From positions 124,001 through 188,000 of the forward strand of contig NZ_FMAE01000002.1 of assembly GCF_900094575.1 (NCBI RefSeq): a DNA stretch of 64,000 nucleotides, given 5' to 3'. The notes under the pieces were generated by a model. That model was not told the DNA's origin. It made no database searches and worked only from the letters and a program-made list of their open reading frames with translations. Shown in pieces: positions 39,660-50,898 of the stretch. The number at the start of each line of letters is the position of its first letter. Within the stretch, counting starts at the first letter, position 1. The position numbers were made by a program, and so were the translations under genes. This DNA comes from Bradyrhizobium yuanmingense. GTDB lineage: Bacteria; Pseudomonadota; Alphaproteobacteria; Rhizobiales; Xanthobacteraceae.

Positions 39660-42600
39660 AGGCGCCGCGTCCCATCCCTGACGAGGTGCGCGCGCGGCAG
39701 GCGCGCGCCTCCGATCCGACTGCATCGGCCTTCGTCTCGGCCAATGCCGGCTCGGGCAAGACGCATGTGCTGGTGCAGCGCGTGATCCGCCTGCTGCTCT
39801 CGGGCGTGCCACCGGAGAAGATCCTCTGCATCACCTTCACAAAAGCTGCCGCCGCCAACATGGCCGAGCGCGTGTTCACCACGCTCGGTCATTGGGTGAC
39901 GCTGGACGATGACGCGCTCGACGCGGCGATCCGCGCGGTCGGCATCCCGCATCCCGGCGCAAAGCTGCGCCGCGACGCGAGAAAACTGTTCGCCTGCGCG
40001 CTGGAGACGCCGGGCGGGCTGAAGGTGCAGACCATCCACGCACTGTGTACCCGCCTGCTCCAGCAATTTCCGTTCGAGGCCAACGTTCCCGCACGCTTCG
40101 CCGTGATCGACGAGCGCGACCAGACCGACATGATGGAACGCGCCAATCTGAAGGTGCTGCTGGAAGCCGCACGCGATCCGGAGAGCGTCACCGGCCGCGC
40201 GCTGCTGACGGCGATGGCGAGCGCCGCGGATGTCACCTTCAAGGAGGTCGTGCGCGAGGCGTGCCTCAGCCGCGATCATTTCATGGCCTGGACCGACCAG
40301 GCCGGCAATGCGGAAGCCGCAGCGGCGCAGATGGCTGCGGTGCTGGGCGTTGACATCGGCGACCGTATCGAAGCCGTCGAGACGGAAATTCTCGACGGCC
40401 CGTTCCTGCCGCGCGCGCGCTGGGACGACATTGCCTTCGCGCTGGAGGACGGCAGCAAATCCGACAATGACCAGGCAGGGCGGCTGCGCGCGGCAAAGGT
40501 GTTTTCCGGCAGCGATCAGGTCGACGCCTATCTGTCCGTCTTCCTCACCGACGACAAGCTGCCGCGCAAGGCGGTGCTGACCAAGAAGTTCTGCGATCAC
40601 AATCCCTCCGTGGCCCGCCTGTTCGAAGCCGAGGCGCAGCGCCTTGCAGGGCTGATCGAAAAGCGCCGCGCCGTGACGGTTCGGGACCGCACCGCGGCCC
40701 TGCTGCATATCGCGACAGCGGCCGCCGCGAATTACCGCCGCGAGAAGCAGGAGCGCGGCCTGCTCGACTACGACGACCTGATCGACAAGACGCTGGCGAT
40801 GCTGGACCGCATCGCCTCGGGCTGGGTGCATTACAAGCTCGACCGCGGCGTCGATCACGTGTTGATCGACGAGGCGCAGGATACCAGCCCGCGGCAATGG
40901 GACATCATCGCGCACATCATCTCCGAGTTCACCGCCGGCGAAGGTGCGCGCGAGGGGCTGAACCGCACCATCTTCGCTGTCGGCGACGAGAAGCAGTCGA
41001 TCTTCTCGTTCCAGGGCGCAGCTCCCCACGAGTTCGACGCGCGCAGGCGCGAGCTGCATCGCAAGTTCACCGCCGCCGGCCTGAAATTCGATCCGGTCGC
41101 CTTCACCTATTCGTTCCGCTCGGGCGCGACGATCCTGCATTCGGTCGACCACGTCTTCCGCGATCCCGCGATCTACAAGAGCATCCATTCGGTCGAGATC
41201 GGCCATCCCCTGCACAATTCGCTGAGCGATGCCGGCCCGAGCGTGATCGAGCTGTGGGATCTCGCCGAGGCCGACGATCGGCAGGACATCGAGGGCTGGC
41301 GTGCGCCATTCGACGGCGTCGCCGTCACCAGCCCCGAGGTCAAGCTTTCCCGACGCATCCAGGCCGAGATCAAGCGGCTGGTCGAGAGCGGCACGCTGAC
41401 CGGGCACGAGGGCGAGCGTCGTCCTCTTCGCTATGGCGACATGCTGATCCTGGTGCGCCGGCGCGGCAACGCATTCGACGCCGTGATCCAGGCGCTGAAG
41501 CACGCTGGTATCCCGGTCGCCGGCGCCGACCGCCTCAAGCTGACCGAGCACATCGCCATCATCGACCTGATGAACCTGGCCGACGCGCTGCTGCTGCCGC
41601 AGGACGATCTCGCGCTCGCGGTGGCGCTGAAGTGCCCGCTGTTCGGGCTCGATGACGACGATTTGTTCCAGCTTGCGTGGGACCGCAAGGGATCGCTGCG
41701 CCGCGCGCTGGGCGACCATGCGGCCACAAGCGAGAAATTCACCACGGCGTTGCGACGCCTAGAAGCCTGCGAGATCCGCGCCCGCGAGGAGACGCCGTTC
41801 GCGTTCTACGCCTGGCTGCTGGGCGGCGATGGCGGGCGTGCGCGCATCCTGCGCCGGCTCGGCCACGAGGCCAATGACGCGCTCGACGAATTCCTGGAGC
41901 TCGCGCTGAACTACGAGCGCAAGGCGCCGGCTTCGCTGCAGGGCTTCATGGCCTGGCTCCGCTCGGCCGACACCGAAGTGAAGCGCGACATGGAGATCTC
42001 GCGCGACGAGGTGCGGGTCATGACCGTACACGGCGCCAAGGGCCTGGAGGCCTCGGTCGTGTTCATGGTCGACACCACGTCTTCGCCCGCGGACTCGCAG
42101 CGGCTGCGGCTGATCCAGGTACCGCGCGGCAATGGCGGCGAGGTCGTGGTCTGGGCCGGCCGCAAGGCCGACGATCCAAGGCCTGTCGCCGAGGCGCGCA
42201 AGGCGATGCTGGAGGAGACCGAGGACGAATATCGCCGCCTGCTCTACGTCGCGATGACGCGCGCGGCCGACCGGCTGATCGTCGGCGGCTGCATGCCCGG
42301 CAACATGAAGACGGTGCGCAAGCTGAGCTGGTACGACCTCGTCGACACCGGGCTCAAAGGCTCGGGCCTCGACAAGCAGGTGATCGAGACGCCGCTCGGC
42401 AAGGTGACGCGGTTCGCCCGTCCGGAGGATGTCGCGGCGCTGGGCGCGCCGGCGACGTTCGTGCTCCAGACAGTCGCCTTGCCGGACTGGCTGCGGACAC
42501 CGGCCCCGCGCGAGACCATCGACGACGATCCCGTGCGCCCCTCGGGCCAGTCTGCCGAGGAGGGCCGCAGCGTCCGATCGGGCGAATCGGTGCAGTCGCG

Positions 42601-43162
42601 CGCGCTGGCGTTGCAACGCGGCACGCTGGTGCATCGGCTGTTGCAATCGCTGCCCGAGATCGCCAGCGAACGCCGGCGCGAGGCCGCGCTCGGCTTCATG
42701 GCGCGCAACGCCGCGGACTGGCTGGAGGCCGATCGCATCGCACTGGCCGACAAGGTGCTCGCCCTGATCACGGAGCCGCGTTTCGCGCCCGTCTTTGCCG
42801 CCGGCAGCCGGGCGGAGGTCGCGATCGCCGGCCGGGTGGAGCGGCCGGGCCGCACGCCGGCCCTGGTGTCGGGGCAGATCGACCGGCTGGTCGTGCGCCC
42901 CGAGGAGGTCCTGATCGTCGACTTCAAGACCAACCAGGCAGCGCCCAAGAGCGCGGCCGAGGCGCCGGCGGCCTATGTCCGGCAGCTTGCGCTATACCGG
43001 GCGGTGCTGTCCCGGCTTTATCCCCAAAAGCCGGTCAGGGCCGTCCTGCTCTGGACCGAGGCCCTTGAATATATGGAGATTTCGGCCCCCGCGCTGGACG
43101 CGGCGCTGGCATCCCTTCATCTCGGTGTGAGCGTCCTTGACCCGGCAAGGGGCCGTTCATAG
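39653..43162 (+). CDS. addA: Double-strand break repair helicase AddA
   Basis: The 1169-residue UvrD-type helicase has Walker A (ANAGSGKTHVLVQR, about residue 30), motif II (HVLIDEAQDTSPRQW), VGDEKQSIFSFQGA, TVHGAKGLEASVVF and YVAMTRAADRL. The C-terminal nuclease has the metal-binding LIVDFKTNQ. Together with AddB it unwinds and degrades DNA ends until a Chi-like sequence. ATG 39653 (MVKAPRPIPDE) is preferred to an in-frame earlier start at 39620 that lies deeper in addB. trxA follows 70 bp later. Confidence 0.97.
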   Translation: MVKAPRPIPDEVRARQARASDPTASAFVSANAGSGKTHVLVQRVIRLLLSGVPPEKILCITFTKAAAANMAERVFTTLGHWVTLDDDALDAAIRAVGIPHPGAKLRRDARKLFACALETPGGLKVQTIHALCTRLLQQFPFEANVPARFAVIDERDQTDMMERANLKVLLEAARDPESVTGRALLTAMASAADVTFKEVVREACLSRDHFMAWTDQAGNAEAAAAQMAAVLGVDIGDRIEAVETEILDGPFLPRARWDDIAFALEDGSKSDNDQAGRLRAAKVFSGSDQVDAYLSVFLTDDKLPRKAVLTKKFCDHNPSVARLFEAEAQRLAGLIEKRRAVTVRDRTAALLHIATAAAANYRREKQERGLLDYDDLIDKTLAMLDRIASGWVHYKLDRGVDHVLIDEAQDTSPRQWDIIAHIISEFTAGEGAREGLNRTIFAVGDEKQSIFSFQGAAPHEFDARRRELHRKFTAAGLKFDPVAFTYSFRSGATILHSVDHVFRDPAIYKSIHSVEIGHPLHNSLSDAGPSVIELWDLAEADDRQDIEGWRAPFDGVAVTSPEVKLSRRIQAEIKRLVESGTLTGHEGERRPLRYGDMLILVRRRGNAFDAVIQALKHAGIPVAGADRLKLTEHIAIIDLMNLADALLLPQDDLALAVALKCPLFGLDDDDLFQLAWDRKGSLRRALGDHAATSEKFTTALRRLEACEIRAREETPFAFYAWLLGGDGGRARILRRLGHEANDALDEFLELALNYERKAPASLQGFMAWLRSADTEVKRDMEISRDEVRVMTVHGAKGLEASVVFMVDTTSSPADSQRLRLIQVPRGNGGEVVVWAGRKADDPRPVAEARKAMLEETEDEYRRLLYVAMTRAADRLIVGGCMPGNMKTVRKLSWYDLVDTGLKGSGLDKQVIETPLGKVTRFARPEDVAALGAPATFVLQTVALPDWLRTPAPRETIDDDPVRPSGQSAEEGRSVRSGESVQSRALALQRGTLVHRLLQSLPEIASERRREAALGFMARNAADWLEADRIALADKVLALITEPRFAPVFAAGSRAEVAIAGRVERPGRTPALVSGQIDRLVVRPEEVLIVDFKTNQAAPKSAAEAPAAYVRQLALYRAVLSRLYPQKPVRAVLLWTEALEYMEISAPALDAALASLHLGVSVLDPARGRS

Positions 43163-43232
43163 GTTGACCGCATGATCCCGGGCGCGATTCCAGGTCGCGC
43201 CGATTCTCTTTCAACCGAGTGAGGTACTCCCA

Positions 43233-43553
43233 ATGGCCGTTAGCAAGGTTTCCGACGCCGATTTCGAAGCCGAAGTGCTCAAGGCGAACGGCCCCGTGGT
43301 CGTCGATTTCTGGGCCGAATGGTGCGGCCCCTGCCGCATGATCGCACCCGCTCTCGACGAGATCGCCGGCGCGATGGGCGACAAGGTCAAGATCGTGAAG
43401 CTTAATGTCGACGAGAGCCCGAAGACCGCGTCCAAGTACGGCGTGATGTCGATCCCGACCCTGATGATCTTCAAGGGCGGCGAGATGGCCTCGCGCCAGG
43501 TCGGCGCCGCGCCGAAGGCGAAGCTGCAGCAATGGATCACCTCCGCGGTCTGA
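43233..43553 (+). CDS. trxA: Thioredoxin
   Basis: The 106-residue thioredoxin has active site WCGPC (Cys31, Cys34), preceded by VVVDFWAEW and followed by the conserved cis-Pro segment [12 protein letters not shown]. It reduces disulfides in cytosolic enzymes such as ribonucleotide reductase. The gene has its own GAGG site and follows addA, an order common in alphaproteobacteria. Confidence 0.98.
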   Translation: MAVSKVSDADFEAEVLKANGPVVVDFWAEWCGPCRMIAPALDEIAGAMGDKVKIVKLNVDESPKTASKYGVMSIPTLMIFKGGEMASRQVGAAPKAKLQQWITSAV

Positions 43554-43659
43554 TCCACTGGCGCAGGATTATTGGCGCAAGATTATTTTCGACAACGGCC
43601 GGCGAAAGCCGGCCGTTTGGCGTTGATGGGGCGTGTTCAGCCTATGACGAGTCCCGCCC

Positions 43660-44718
43660 TTGCCTGCTCCTCCCCGAAAGCGCGACCGCAAGCCCACCGC
43701 TCTCGCCGCAATGGAGGCGCGCTCGGTCGACGCGATCCCGCGCGGCGGTGAATGGCAATATGAACCCAAGTGGGACGGCTTCCGCTGCCTGTTGGCGCGC
43801 AACGGCAGCAACGTCGACCTGCGCTCCAAATCCGGCGAAGATCTCGCGCGCTACTTCCCGGAAGTCGTCACTGCTGCTTTGGAGCTGAAGGCCGACCGCT
43901 TCACGCTTGACGGCGAAATCGTCGTGCCGCACGGCAAGAGCTTTTCCTTCGACGCGCTGCTGCAACGCATTCATCCGGCGGCAAGCCGCGTGAAGAAGCT
44001 CTCGGTGGAGACACCGGCGCTCTACCTCGTCTTCGATCTGCTCGCGACATCCGGACAGAAGGGCCTGGCTGAGAAGACGCTGCGCGAGCGCCGGCCGGCG
44101 CTGGAAGCCTTCGCGAAAGCCAACATCAAGGGCAGCCTGTTCCGCCTCTCACCGGCGACCACGAGCTACGCCACGGCCAAGAAATGGCTGGCGCGATCCG
44201 GCGGCGGCTCGGACGGCGTCATCGCCAAGCGGATCGATCTGCCCTACCAGGCGGGCAATCGCGACGGTATGCAGAAGATCAAGAAATTCCGCAGCGCCGA
44301 TTGCGTGGTCGGCGGCTTCCGCTACGCCACCAACAAGATCGCCGGCCGGAACGTCGTCGGCTCGCTGCTGCTCGGGCTCTACGACGATGATGGCCTGCTG
44401 CATCACGTCGGCTTCACCTCGGCGATCAAGGCGGAGGCGAAGCCTGGTATGACCGATCGGCTCGAAGCACTGATCGGCGAGCCCGGCTTCACCGGCAACG
44501 CGCCGGGCGGGCCGAGCCGCTGGTCGACCGAGCGTTCCGCAAAGTGGTGTCCGCTCAAGCCGAAGCTGGTGATCGAGGTCTGCTACGACCATTTCAGCGG
44601 CGAACGCTTCCGTCACGGCACCTCAATCCTGCGCTGGCGCCCGGACAAGGCGCCGCGGCAATGCACGTTCGAGCAGCTGAAGCAGAAGGCGGCCGATCCG
44701 ATGAAGCTGTTGAAGTAG
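43660..44718 (+). CDS. ATP-dependent DNA ligase, LigC-like
   Basis: The 352-residue ATP-dependent ligase has the adenylated Lys37 in EPKWDGFR. Nucleotidyltransferase motifs include LDGEIV, GSDGVIAKR and the C-terminal OB-fold region (VVGSLLLGLYDDDG, EVCYDHFS). It lacks the polymerase and phosphoesterase domains of LigD. Such LigC ligases act in accessory end joining or base-excision repair. The start is uncertain: TTG at 43660 is the only start codon giving a full N-terminus; the next in-frame ATG is at 43711. Confidence 0.9.
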   Translation: MPAPPRKRDRKPTALAAMEARSVDAIPRGGEWQYEPKWDGFRCLLARNGSNVDLRSKSGEDLARYFPEVVTAALELKADRFTLDGEIVVPHGKSFSFDALLQRIHPAASRVKKLSVETPALYLVFDLLATSGQKGLAEKTLRERRPALEAFAKANIKGSLFRLSPATTSYATAKKWLARSGGGSDGVIAKRIDLPYQAGNRDGMQKIKKFRSADCVVGGFRYATNKIAGRNVVGSLLLGLYDDDGLLHHVGFTSAIKAEAKPGMTDRLEALIGEPGFTGNAPGGPSRWSTERSAKWCPLKPKLVIEVCYDHFSGERFRHGTSILRWRPDKAPRQCTFEQLKQKAADPMKLLK

Positions 44719-44721
44719 CCC

Positions 44722-44807
44722 GTAGCCCGGATGGAGCGGAGCGTAATCCGGGAATCATGCCCCAAGCAACGATGGCCCCGGATTGCGCTCCGCTCCCTCC
44801 GGGCTAC
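44722..44807. repeat. Palindromic repeat family A, copy 3
   Basis: GTAGCCCGGATGGAGCGGAG at the left end and GCTCCGCTCCCTCCGGGCTAC-type sequence at the right end form inverted arms. It lies between the DNA ligase gene and the metallophosphoesterase gene, 3 bp after the ligase stop. Confidence 0.9.
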
Positions 44808-44817
44808 GCAGCAACAC

Positions 44818-45558
44818 CTACTTGATCCACCCCGTCGCCAGCGCGTTCGCAAGCTCCGGCTGACCATTGCGGCGCGCCAGCGCGGCCATGGCCCCGTGAT
44901 CGTAGGCGACGTGGCGGAACGTCACCTGCCAGGCAGCATCGGCACGTTCGAGGATCGCATAGCGCGCGTGCGGCGTGCCGGCCTCGACCACATGCGCGTA
45001 CGGATGCTTGTCGCGAAAACCAGGGCTACCGACGCTGCCGGGATTGACGATCAGCCGGCCGTCGCGCAGGCGCACCGCGCGGGCGAGGTGGGTGTGGGCG
45101 CACAGGATCAGCGATTGCGTGATGCCGTCCGCGAGCTGCTCGATGCGGTCGAGCGGCGACAGCGCCACCGTGCCGTCGGGATGAACGGTGTCGAGCCAGT
45201 ACACCTCATCGCTGCCGGGCGTCGCGTGGCAGACGAACACCTGCTCACGGAAGACACGCGTCATCGGCTGCGCGCGCAGCCAATCGAGGTGGGCGGCATC
45301 GAGCTGTTCGTAGGCGGGACGATCCCACGACCCCATCTTCTCCGGCGGACGGTCGAGCAGATAGCGGTCGTGATTGCCGAGGACGTGCACGGCATCGAGC
45401 GGCATCAGGATCTCGATGGTGCGGCGCGCATCGAGCGGGCCACTCAGCATGTCGCCGAGATTGACGATGTCGGCAATACCGAGCGCGCGGATGTCGGCGA
45501 GCACGGCCTCCAGCGCGAGATAGTTTCCGTGGACATCGGCAATCGCGGCGAAGCGCAT
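44818..45558 (-). CDS. Metallophosphoesterase family protein (calcineurin-like)
   Basis: The 246-residue protein has the metal-binding motifs of the YfcE/MJ0936 group: IADVHGNYLAL, NLGDMLSGPL, VLGNHDRYLL, VCHATPGS and CAHTHLARA. It would hydrolyse phosphodiesters or phosphomonoesters; substrate unknown. Two ATGs compete (45564 and 45558). An AGGA lies seven bases before the second, so 45558 is chosen. A repeat element ends 6 bp before the first ATG, so the promoter is probably upstream of it. Confidence 0.9.
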   Translation of the reverse strand: MRFAAIADVHGNYLALEAVLADIRALGIADIVNLGDMLSGPLDARRTIEILMPLDAVHVLGNHDRYLLDRPPEKMGSWDRPAYEQLDAAHLDWLRAQPMTRVFREQVFVCHATPGSDEVYWLDTVHPDGTVALSPLDRIEQLADGITQSLILCAHTHLARAVRLRDGRLIVNPGSVGSPGFRDKHPYAHVVEAGTPHARYAILERADAAWQVTFRHVAYDHGAMAALARRNGQPELANALATGWIK

Positions 45559-45569
45559 TGGCATTTCCT

Positions 45570-45654
45570 GTAGCCCGGATGGAGCGCAGCGTAATCCGGG
45601 ACCTTCCTTGCTTGTGGCACGATCCCGGATTGCGCTTCGCTCCATCCGGGCTAC
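45570..45654. repeat. Palindromic repeat family A, copy 4
   Basis: Arms GTAGCCCGGATGGAGCGCAG and TTCGCTCCATCCGGGCTAC enclose a variable centre. It sits between folC and the metallophosphoesterase gene, both on the minus strand. Confidence 0.9.
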
Positions 45655-45662
45655 GGCAACCT

Positions 45663-47006
45663 CTATGCAGGCGGCGTGCCGTTGATGGCCAGCACGTGGC
45701 CGGCGAGATACAGCGAGCCGGTGATCAGGATCCGCGGCGGCAACTCGTAGGCGAGCTGCGCCAGCGCGCGCAGGGCGGCCTCGACGCCGGGGGCGGGCTC
45801 GACGCGCATGCCGAGGCTGCGCGCGGCATCGGCGAGACGGTCGACCGGCATCGCATTCTCCGTGTCGGGAATCGGCACTGCGATGATGTGACGGGTGAGG
45901 CCGGCGAAATTGGCGAGGAAGGCGTGCGCATCCTTGTTGGCCATCATGCCGGCGATGATCACCAGCGGCCGCGACACCCGCTCCTCGAGGTCGCCGAGCG
46001 CGGCCGCCGCAACGCGCCCGCCCTCGGCATTGTGGCCGCCGTCGAGCCAGATCTCCGAGCCCTGCGGACCCCAGGACAGCAACTCGCCCGAGGTGAGGCG
46101 CTGCATCCGCGCCGGCCAGTCGGCACCGACGATGCCGGCCTCGAACGCGGCGTGATTGACCTTGATGGTCGGCAGCGCGCGTAGCGTCGCGATCGCGAGC
46201 CCGGCATTGGCGAACTGGTGGCGCCCGAACAGACGCGGCGCCGGCAGGTCCATCAAGCCGCGATCGTCGGAATAGACCAGACGTCCGCGCTCGACATTGA
46301 CGTGCCAGCTCTCGCCTGCGGCGAACAGCGGCGCACGCATGCGCCTCGCCTGCGCTTCGATCACGGCCATGGCCTCCGGCATCTGCTCGGCGCAAATCAC
46401 GGGCACGCCGCGCTTGATGATCGCGGCCTTCTCGCCGGCAATCGACGCCAACGTATCGCCGAGGAAATCCGTGTGATCCATGCTGACGGGCGTGATCACA
46501 GAGGCCGCCGGCTGATCGACCACGTTGGTCGAATCCAGCCGGCCGCCGAGGCCGACTTCGAGCAGCACGATGTCGGCCGGGTTCTGCGCGAACAGCAAGA
46601 AGGCAGCCGCCGTCTTCAGTTCGAACAATGTCGCGGCCTCGCCGGCATTGACGCGCTCGACCTCTTCCAACGCCGCGCGCAGTTCGTCGTCGCCGACGAG
46701 CACGCCGCCACTGAGGCGGCCAAGCCGGAAACATTCGTTGATGCGGACGAGATAAGGGGACGTATAGGCGTGGACGCGAAGACCTGAGGCCTCCAGCGTC
46801 GCGCGCAGATAAGCGAGCGTCGAGCCCTTGCCGTTGGTGCCGGCAATGTGGATCACCGGCGGCAGCTTGCGCTCGGGGTGGCCGAGCCGCTCGAGCAGAC
46901 GGTGCATCCGCTCCAGCCCGAGATCGATGCGCTTCTGATGCAGGGTCGACAGCCGCCCGATCAACTCGTCGAGCGGTCTCTTTGCACTGTCAGGGGAGGC
47001 GTTCAC
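45663..47006 (-). CDS. folC: Bifunctional folylpolyglutamate synthase/dihydrofolate synthase FolC
   Basis: FolC makes dihydrofolate from dihydropteroate and glutamate and then adds gamma-glutamyl residues. The 447-residue Mur-ligase-family protein has the P-loop [17 protein letters not shown] and conserved [14 protein letters not shown] and [19 protein letters not shown] motifs. The start is GTG at 47006, overlapping the accD stop (GTGA). The accD-folC pair is conserved in proteobacteria. Confidence 0.97.
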   Translation of the reverse strand: MNASPDSAKRPLDELIGRLSTLHQKRIDLGLERMHRLLERLGHPERKLPPVIHIAGTNGKGSTLAYLRATLEASGLRVHAYTSPYLVRINECFRLGRLSGGVLVGDDELRAALEEVERVNAGEAATLFELKTAAAFLLFAQNPADIVLLEVGLGGRLDSTNVVDQPAASVITPVSMDHTDFLGDTLASIAGEKAAIIKRGVPVICAEQMPEAMAVIEAQARRMRAPLFAAGESWHVNVERGRLVYSDDRGLMDLPAPRLFGRHQFANAGLAIATLRALPTIKVNHAAFEAGIVGADWPARMQRLTSGELLSWGPQGSEIWLDGGHNAEGGRVAAAALGDLEERVSRPLVIIAGMMANKDAHAFLANFAGLTRHIIAVPIPDTENAMPVDRLADAARSLGMRVEPAPGVEAALRALAQLAYELPPRILITGSLYLAGHVLAINGTPPA

Positions 47007-47944
47007 GCGTGCGGCGCAGCCGGCGCCGTCTCGGCGGCCGATACGATCTGCGCCGGGCTGGCGACCGGCTCCACGGGCTTCGATGCGCCTTCCTGCGCCG
47101 GCGCCTTGGTCAAGAGGCGGCAGAGCCGCGCCAGCGTCGGCCGCAGCTCGTGGCGATGCACGACCATGTCGACCATGCCGTGCTCCTTGAGGTACTCGGC
47201 GCGCTGGAAACCTTCAGGCAGCTTCTCGCGGATGGTCTGCTCGATCACGCGCGCACCGGCAAAGCCGATCAGCGCGCCGGGCTCGGCGATCTGGACGTCG
47301 CCGAGCATCGCATAGGACGCGGTGACGCCGCCGGTGGTCGGATTGGTCAGCACGACGATGTAGGGCAGCTTTGCCTCGCGCAGCATCTGCACGGCTACGG
47401 TGGTGCGCGGCATCTGCATCAGGGACAAAATGCCTTCCTGCATGCGGGCGCCGCCGCTGGCCGCGAACACGATGAACGGCGACTTCTTCTCGACCGCGAG
47501 CTCCATCCCGCGCACGATGGCTTCGCCCGCGGCCATGCCGAGCGAGCCGCCCATGAAGTCGAAATCCTGCACGGCGACGACGACGGCGGAGCCTTCGAGC
47601 TTGCCGTAGCCGACCTTGACCGCATCATTCAGATTGGTCCGCGCCCGAGCATCCTTGACGCGGTCGACATATTTCTTCTCGTCGCGGAACTTGAGCGGGT
47701 CAGGGGTGACTTCGGGCAGCGCCACGTCGAACCAGGTCTCGTTGTCGAAGATCGACTTGAGCCGCGCGACCGCGCCCATGCGCATGTGATAGTTCGAGCC
47801 GGGAATGACGAACTGGTTGGCCTCGACGTCCTTGTAGAACACGAGCTGTCCGGAATCCGGGCACTTGATCCACAGGTTCTCCGGCGTCTCCCGCCGCAGC
47901 ATGTTGCGGATCTTCGGCCGGACCACGTTGGTAAGCCAGTTCAT
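47003..47944 (-). CDS. accD: Acetyl-CoA carboxylase carboxyltransferase beta subunit AccD
   Basis: AccD with AccA transfers CO2 from carboxybiotin to acetyl-CoA, the first step of fatty-acid synthesis. The 313-residue product has the carboxyltransferase signature [20 protein letters not shown] and [12 protein letters not shown]. In the N-terminal zinc ribbon only Cys28 of four expected cysteines remains: CPDSG and VIPGSNYH replace CPxCG and VCPxCxxH. The zinc site is therefore degenerate. ATG 47944 follows a GGAG site. It overlaps folC. Confidence 0.96.
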   Translation of the reverse strand: MNWLTNVVRPKIRNMLRRETPENLWIKCPDSGQLVFYKDVEANQFVIPGSNYHMRMGAVARLKSIFDNETWFDVALPEVTPDPLKFRDEKKYVDRVKDARARTNLNDAVKVGYGKLEGSAVVVAVQDFDFMGGSLGMAAGEAIVRGMELAVEKKSPFIVFAASGGARMQEGILSLMQMPRTTVAVQMLREAKLPYIVVLTNPTTGGVTASYAMLGDVQIAEPGALIGFAGARVIEQTIREKLPEGFQRAEYLKEHGMVDMVVHRHELRPTLARLCRLLTKAPAQEGASKPVEPVASPAQIVSAAETAPAAPHA

Positions 47945-48037
47945 GGTTTGCTCCGATGTGCGATCCCGCCGGGAATCGCCTGAAGGATATATGGCGGCCG
48001 GACATCTGCCCGGCAAGCCGCCGTGTCGCCCGCGTTA

Positions 48038-48086
48038 GAGCATGATCCGGAAAAGTGTGAAGCGGTTTTCCGACCAGATCATGCTC
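48038..48086. repeat. Rhizobial palindromic repeat (GAGCATGATC type)
   Basis: GAGCATGATC at the left and GATCATGCTC at the right form perfect 10-bp arms around CGGAAAAGTGTGAAGCGGTTTTCCG-type inner sequence, which is itself partly inverted (CGGAAAA/TTTTCCG). It lies between trpA and accD. I recognise it as a common repeat in Rhizobiales genomes. Confidence 0.85.
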
Positions 48087-48115
48087 AAACTAAAGAGCTA
48101 CAGCGGAATTATGGC

Positions 48116-48948
48116 CTATTCCGCCGCCTGCTGCGCGCCCTTGACGCCCTGGGCCAGAGCGGCCGTCAATTCGGCGACGGCGTTAACGGTCTTGGCGGTC
48201 GCCCGTCCCTCGGCATCGAGGCTGTTCTTGAGGGCGTCGACCAGCGCGGTGCCGACCACCGAACCATCGGCCTTCTCGGCAATGGCGCGCGCCGCCTCCG
48301 GCGTGCGGATGCCGAAACCGACGCAGATCGGCAGCCTGGTATGCCGCTTGATGCGCGCGACAGCTTCGCCGACGGCATTGGCGTCCGCCGCCGCTGCACC
48401 GGTGATGCCGGCGATCGAGACGTAATAGACAAAGCCTGATGTGTTCGCGAGCACCGCAGGCAGGCGCTTGTCGTCAGTAGTCGGCGTCGCCAGGCGAATG
48501 AAGTTGAGCCCCGCCTTCAGCGCAGGAATGCAGAGCTCGTCGTCTTCCTCCGGCGGCAAATCGACGATGATCAGGCCGTCGACGCCGGCCGTCTTGGCAT
48601 CAGCCAAGAACTTGTCGACGCCGTAGATGTAGATCGGATTGTAATAGCCCATCAGCACCAGCGGCGTGACATTGTCGTCCTTGCGGAAGTCGCGCACCAG
48701 CTCCAGCGTCCTCTTCAAGGTCATGCCGATCTTGAGCGCACGCAGGCCTGCAGCCTGGATCGAGGGACCATCCGCCATCGGATCGGTGAAGGGAATGCCG
48801 AGTTCGATGACGTCGGCGCCGGACTTCGGCAGCGCCTTGACGATCTCGAGCGAGGTCGCGGGATCGGGATCGCCGGCCATCACATAGGTGACAAAGGCCG
48901 CGCGGCCTTGGCTTTTCAGCTCGGCAAAACGGGTATCGATACGCGTGG

Positions 48949-48952
<4 letters not shown>
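48116..48952 (-). CDS. trpA: Tryptophan synthase alpha subunit
   Basis: TrpA cleaves indole-3-glycerol phosphate to indole and glyceraldehyde-3-phosphate. The 278-residue TIM-barrel carries the catalytic Glu and Asp in [16 protein letters not shown]. The conserved [25 protein letters not shown] and VGFGIRTPE phosphate-binding segments are present. It overlaps trpB (ATGA), giving a trpF-trpB-trpA operon. Confidence 0.98.
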
Positions 48953-50159
<1,207 letters not shown>

Positions 50160-50163
<4 letters not shown>

Positions 50164-50831
50164 CGGACGCTCAACTCTTGACTGGCATCTTTGCTGGCGC
50201 GCGCGGCGCGGATGAAGGCCTTGATCATCTCTGGGTCTTTCACGCCGGGAGCGCTCTCGACACCGGAGGACACGTCGACGCCGCTGGCGCGGGTGACACG
50301 AAGGGCCTCGGCGAGATTCTCGGCGTGCAGCCCCCCCGAAACCATATAGGGCAGTTTCAGATCGAGCTTTTCGAGCAGGTGCCAGTCGAAGGGCTCCCCG
50401 AGGCCGCCGGGCCGCGTCGCGTCCTTCGGCGCGCGCGCATCGAACAGGATGCGATCGGCGACCGCGGCGTAGCCGGGCAGCACCGCGAGATCGGCCGCTG
50501 TCGCGACCGGGACCGCCTTCATCACCGGGCGGCCGAAGCGTTGCTTGAGGTCGCGCAGCCGCGCCACGCTCTCCCCGCCGTGGAGCTGGAAGATGTCCGG
50601 CGACAGCGCGTCCATGATGTTGTCGAGCGTTGCGTCATCGGCATCGACCGTGAGCGCCACCTTGAGCGCGCGCCGCTTGACCTGACGGCCGAGGTCACGG
50701 CCGAGTTCCAGGGACAGGTGCCGGGGCGACGGCGGAAAGAACACGAACCCGACCATGTCGGCGCCCGCCTCGAGCGCCGTTTCGAGCGTCTCGGGCGTGG
50801 ACAGGCCGCAGATCTTGACGAGCAGGGACAT
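50160..50831 (-). CDS. trpF: Phosphoribosylanthranilate isomerase
   Basis: TrpF isomerises N-(5'-phosphoribosyl)anthranilate in tryptophan synthesis. The 223-residue TIM-barrel shows the catalytic Cys in [10 protein letters not shown] and the C-terminal [12 protein letters not shown] and [15 protein letters not shown] motifs. ATG 50831 is chosen (MSLLVKICG); the frame extends upstream without homology. It is first in the trpF-trpB-trpA operon. Confidence 0.97.
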
Positions 50832-50898
50832 GGTCTCAAAGCGGGTAGAGGCCGCGGGTCCGCGGCCGGAAAACGGGGCTTTTCGGTCGGGGCCGCTT

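Noticed and set aside
44818..46734. Single 638-codon minus frame covering folC antisense-frame and the phosphoesterase
   Set aside because: The upstream two thirds are an alternate frame of folC and pass through a repeat element; only the part from 45558 shows domain motifs.
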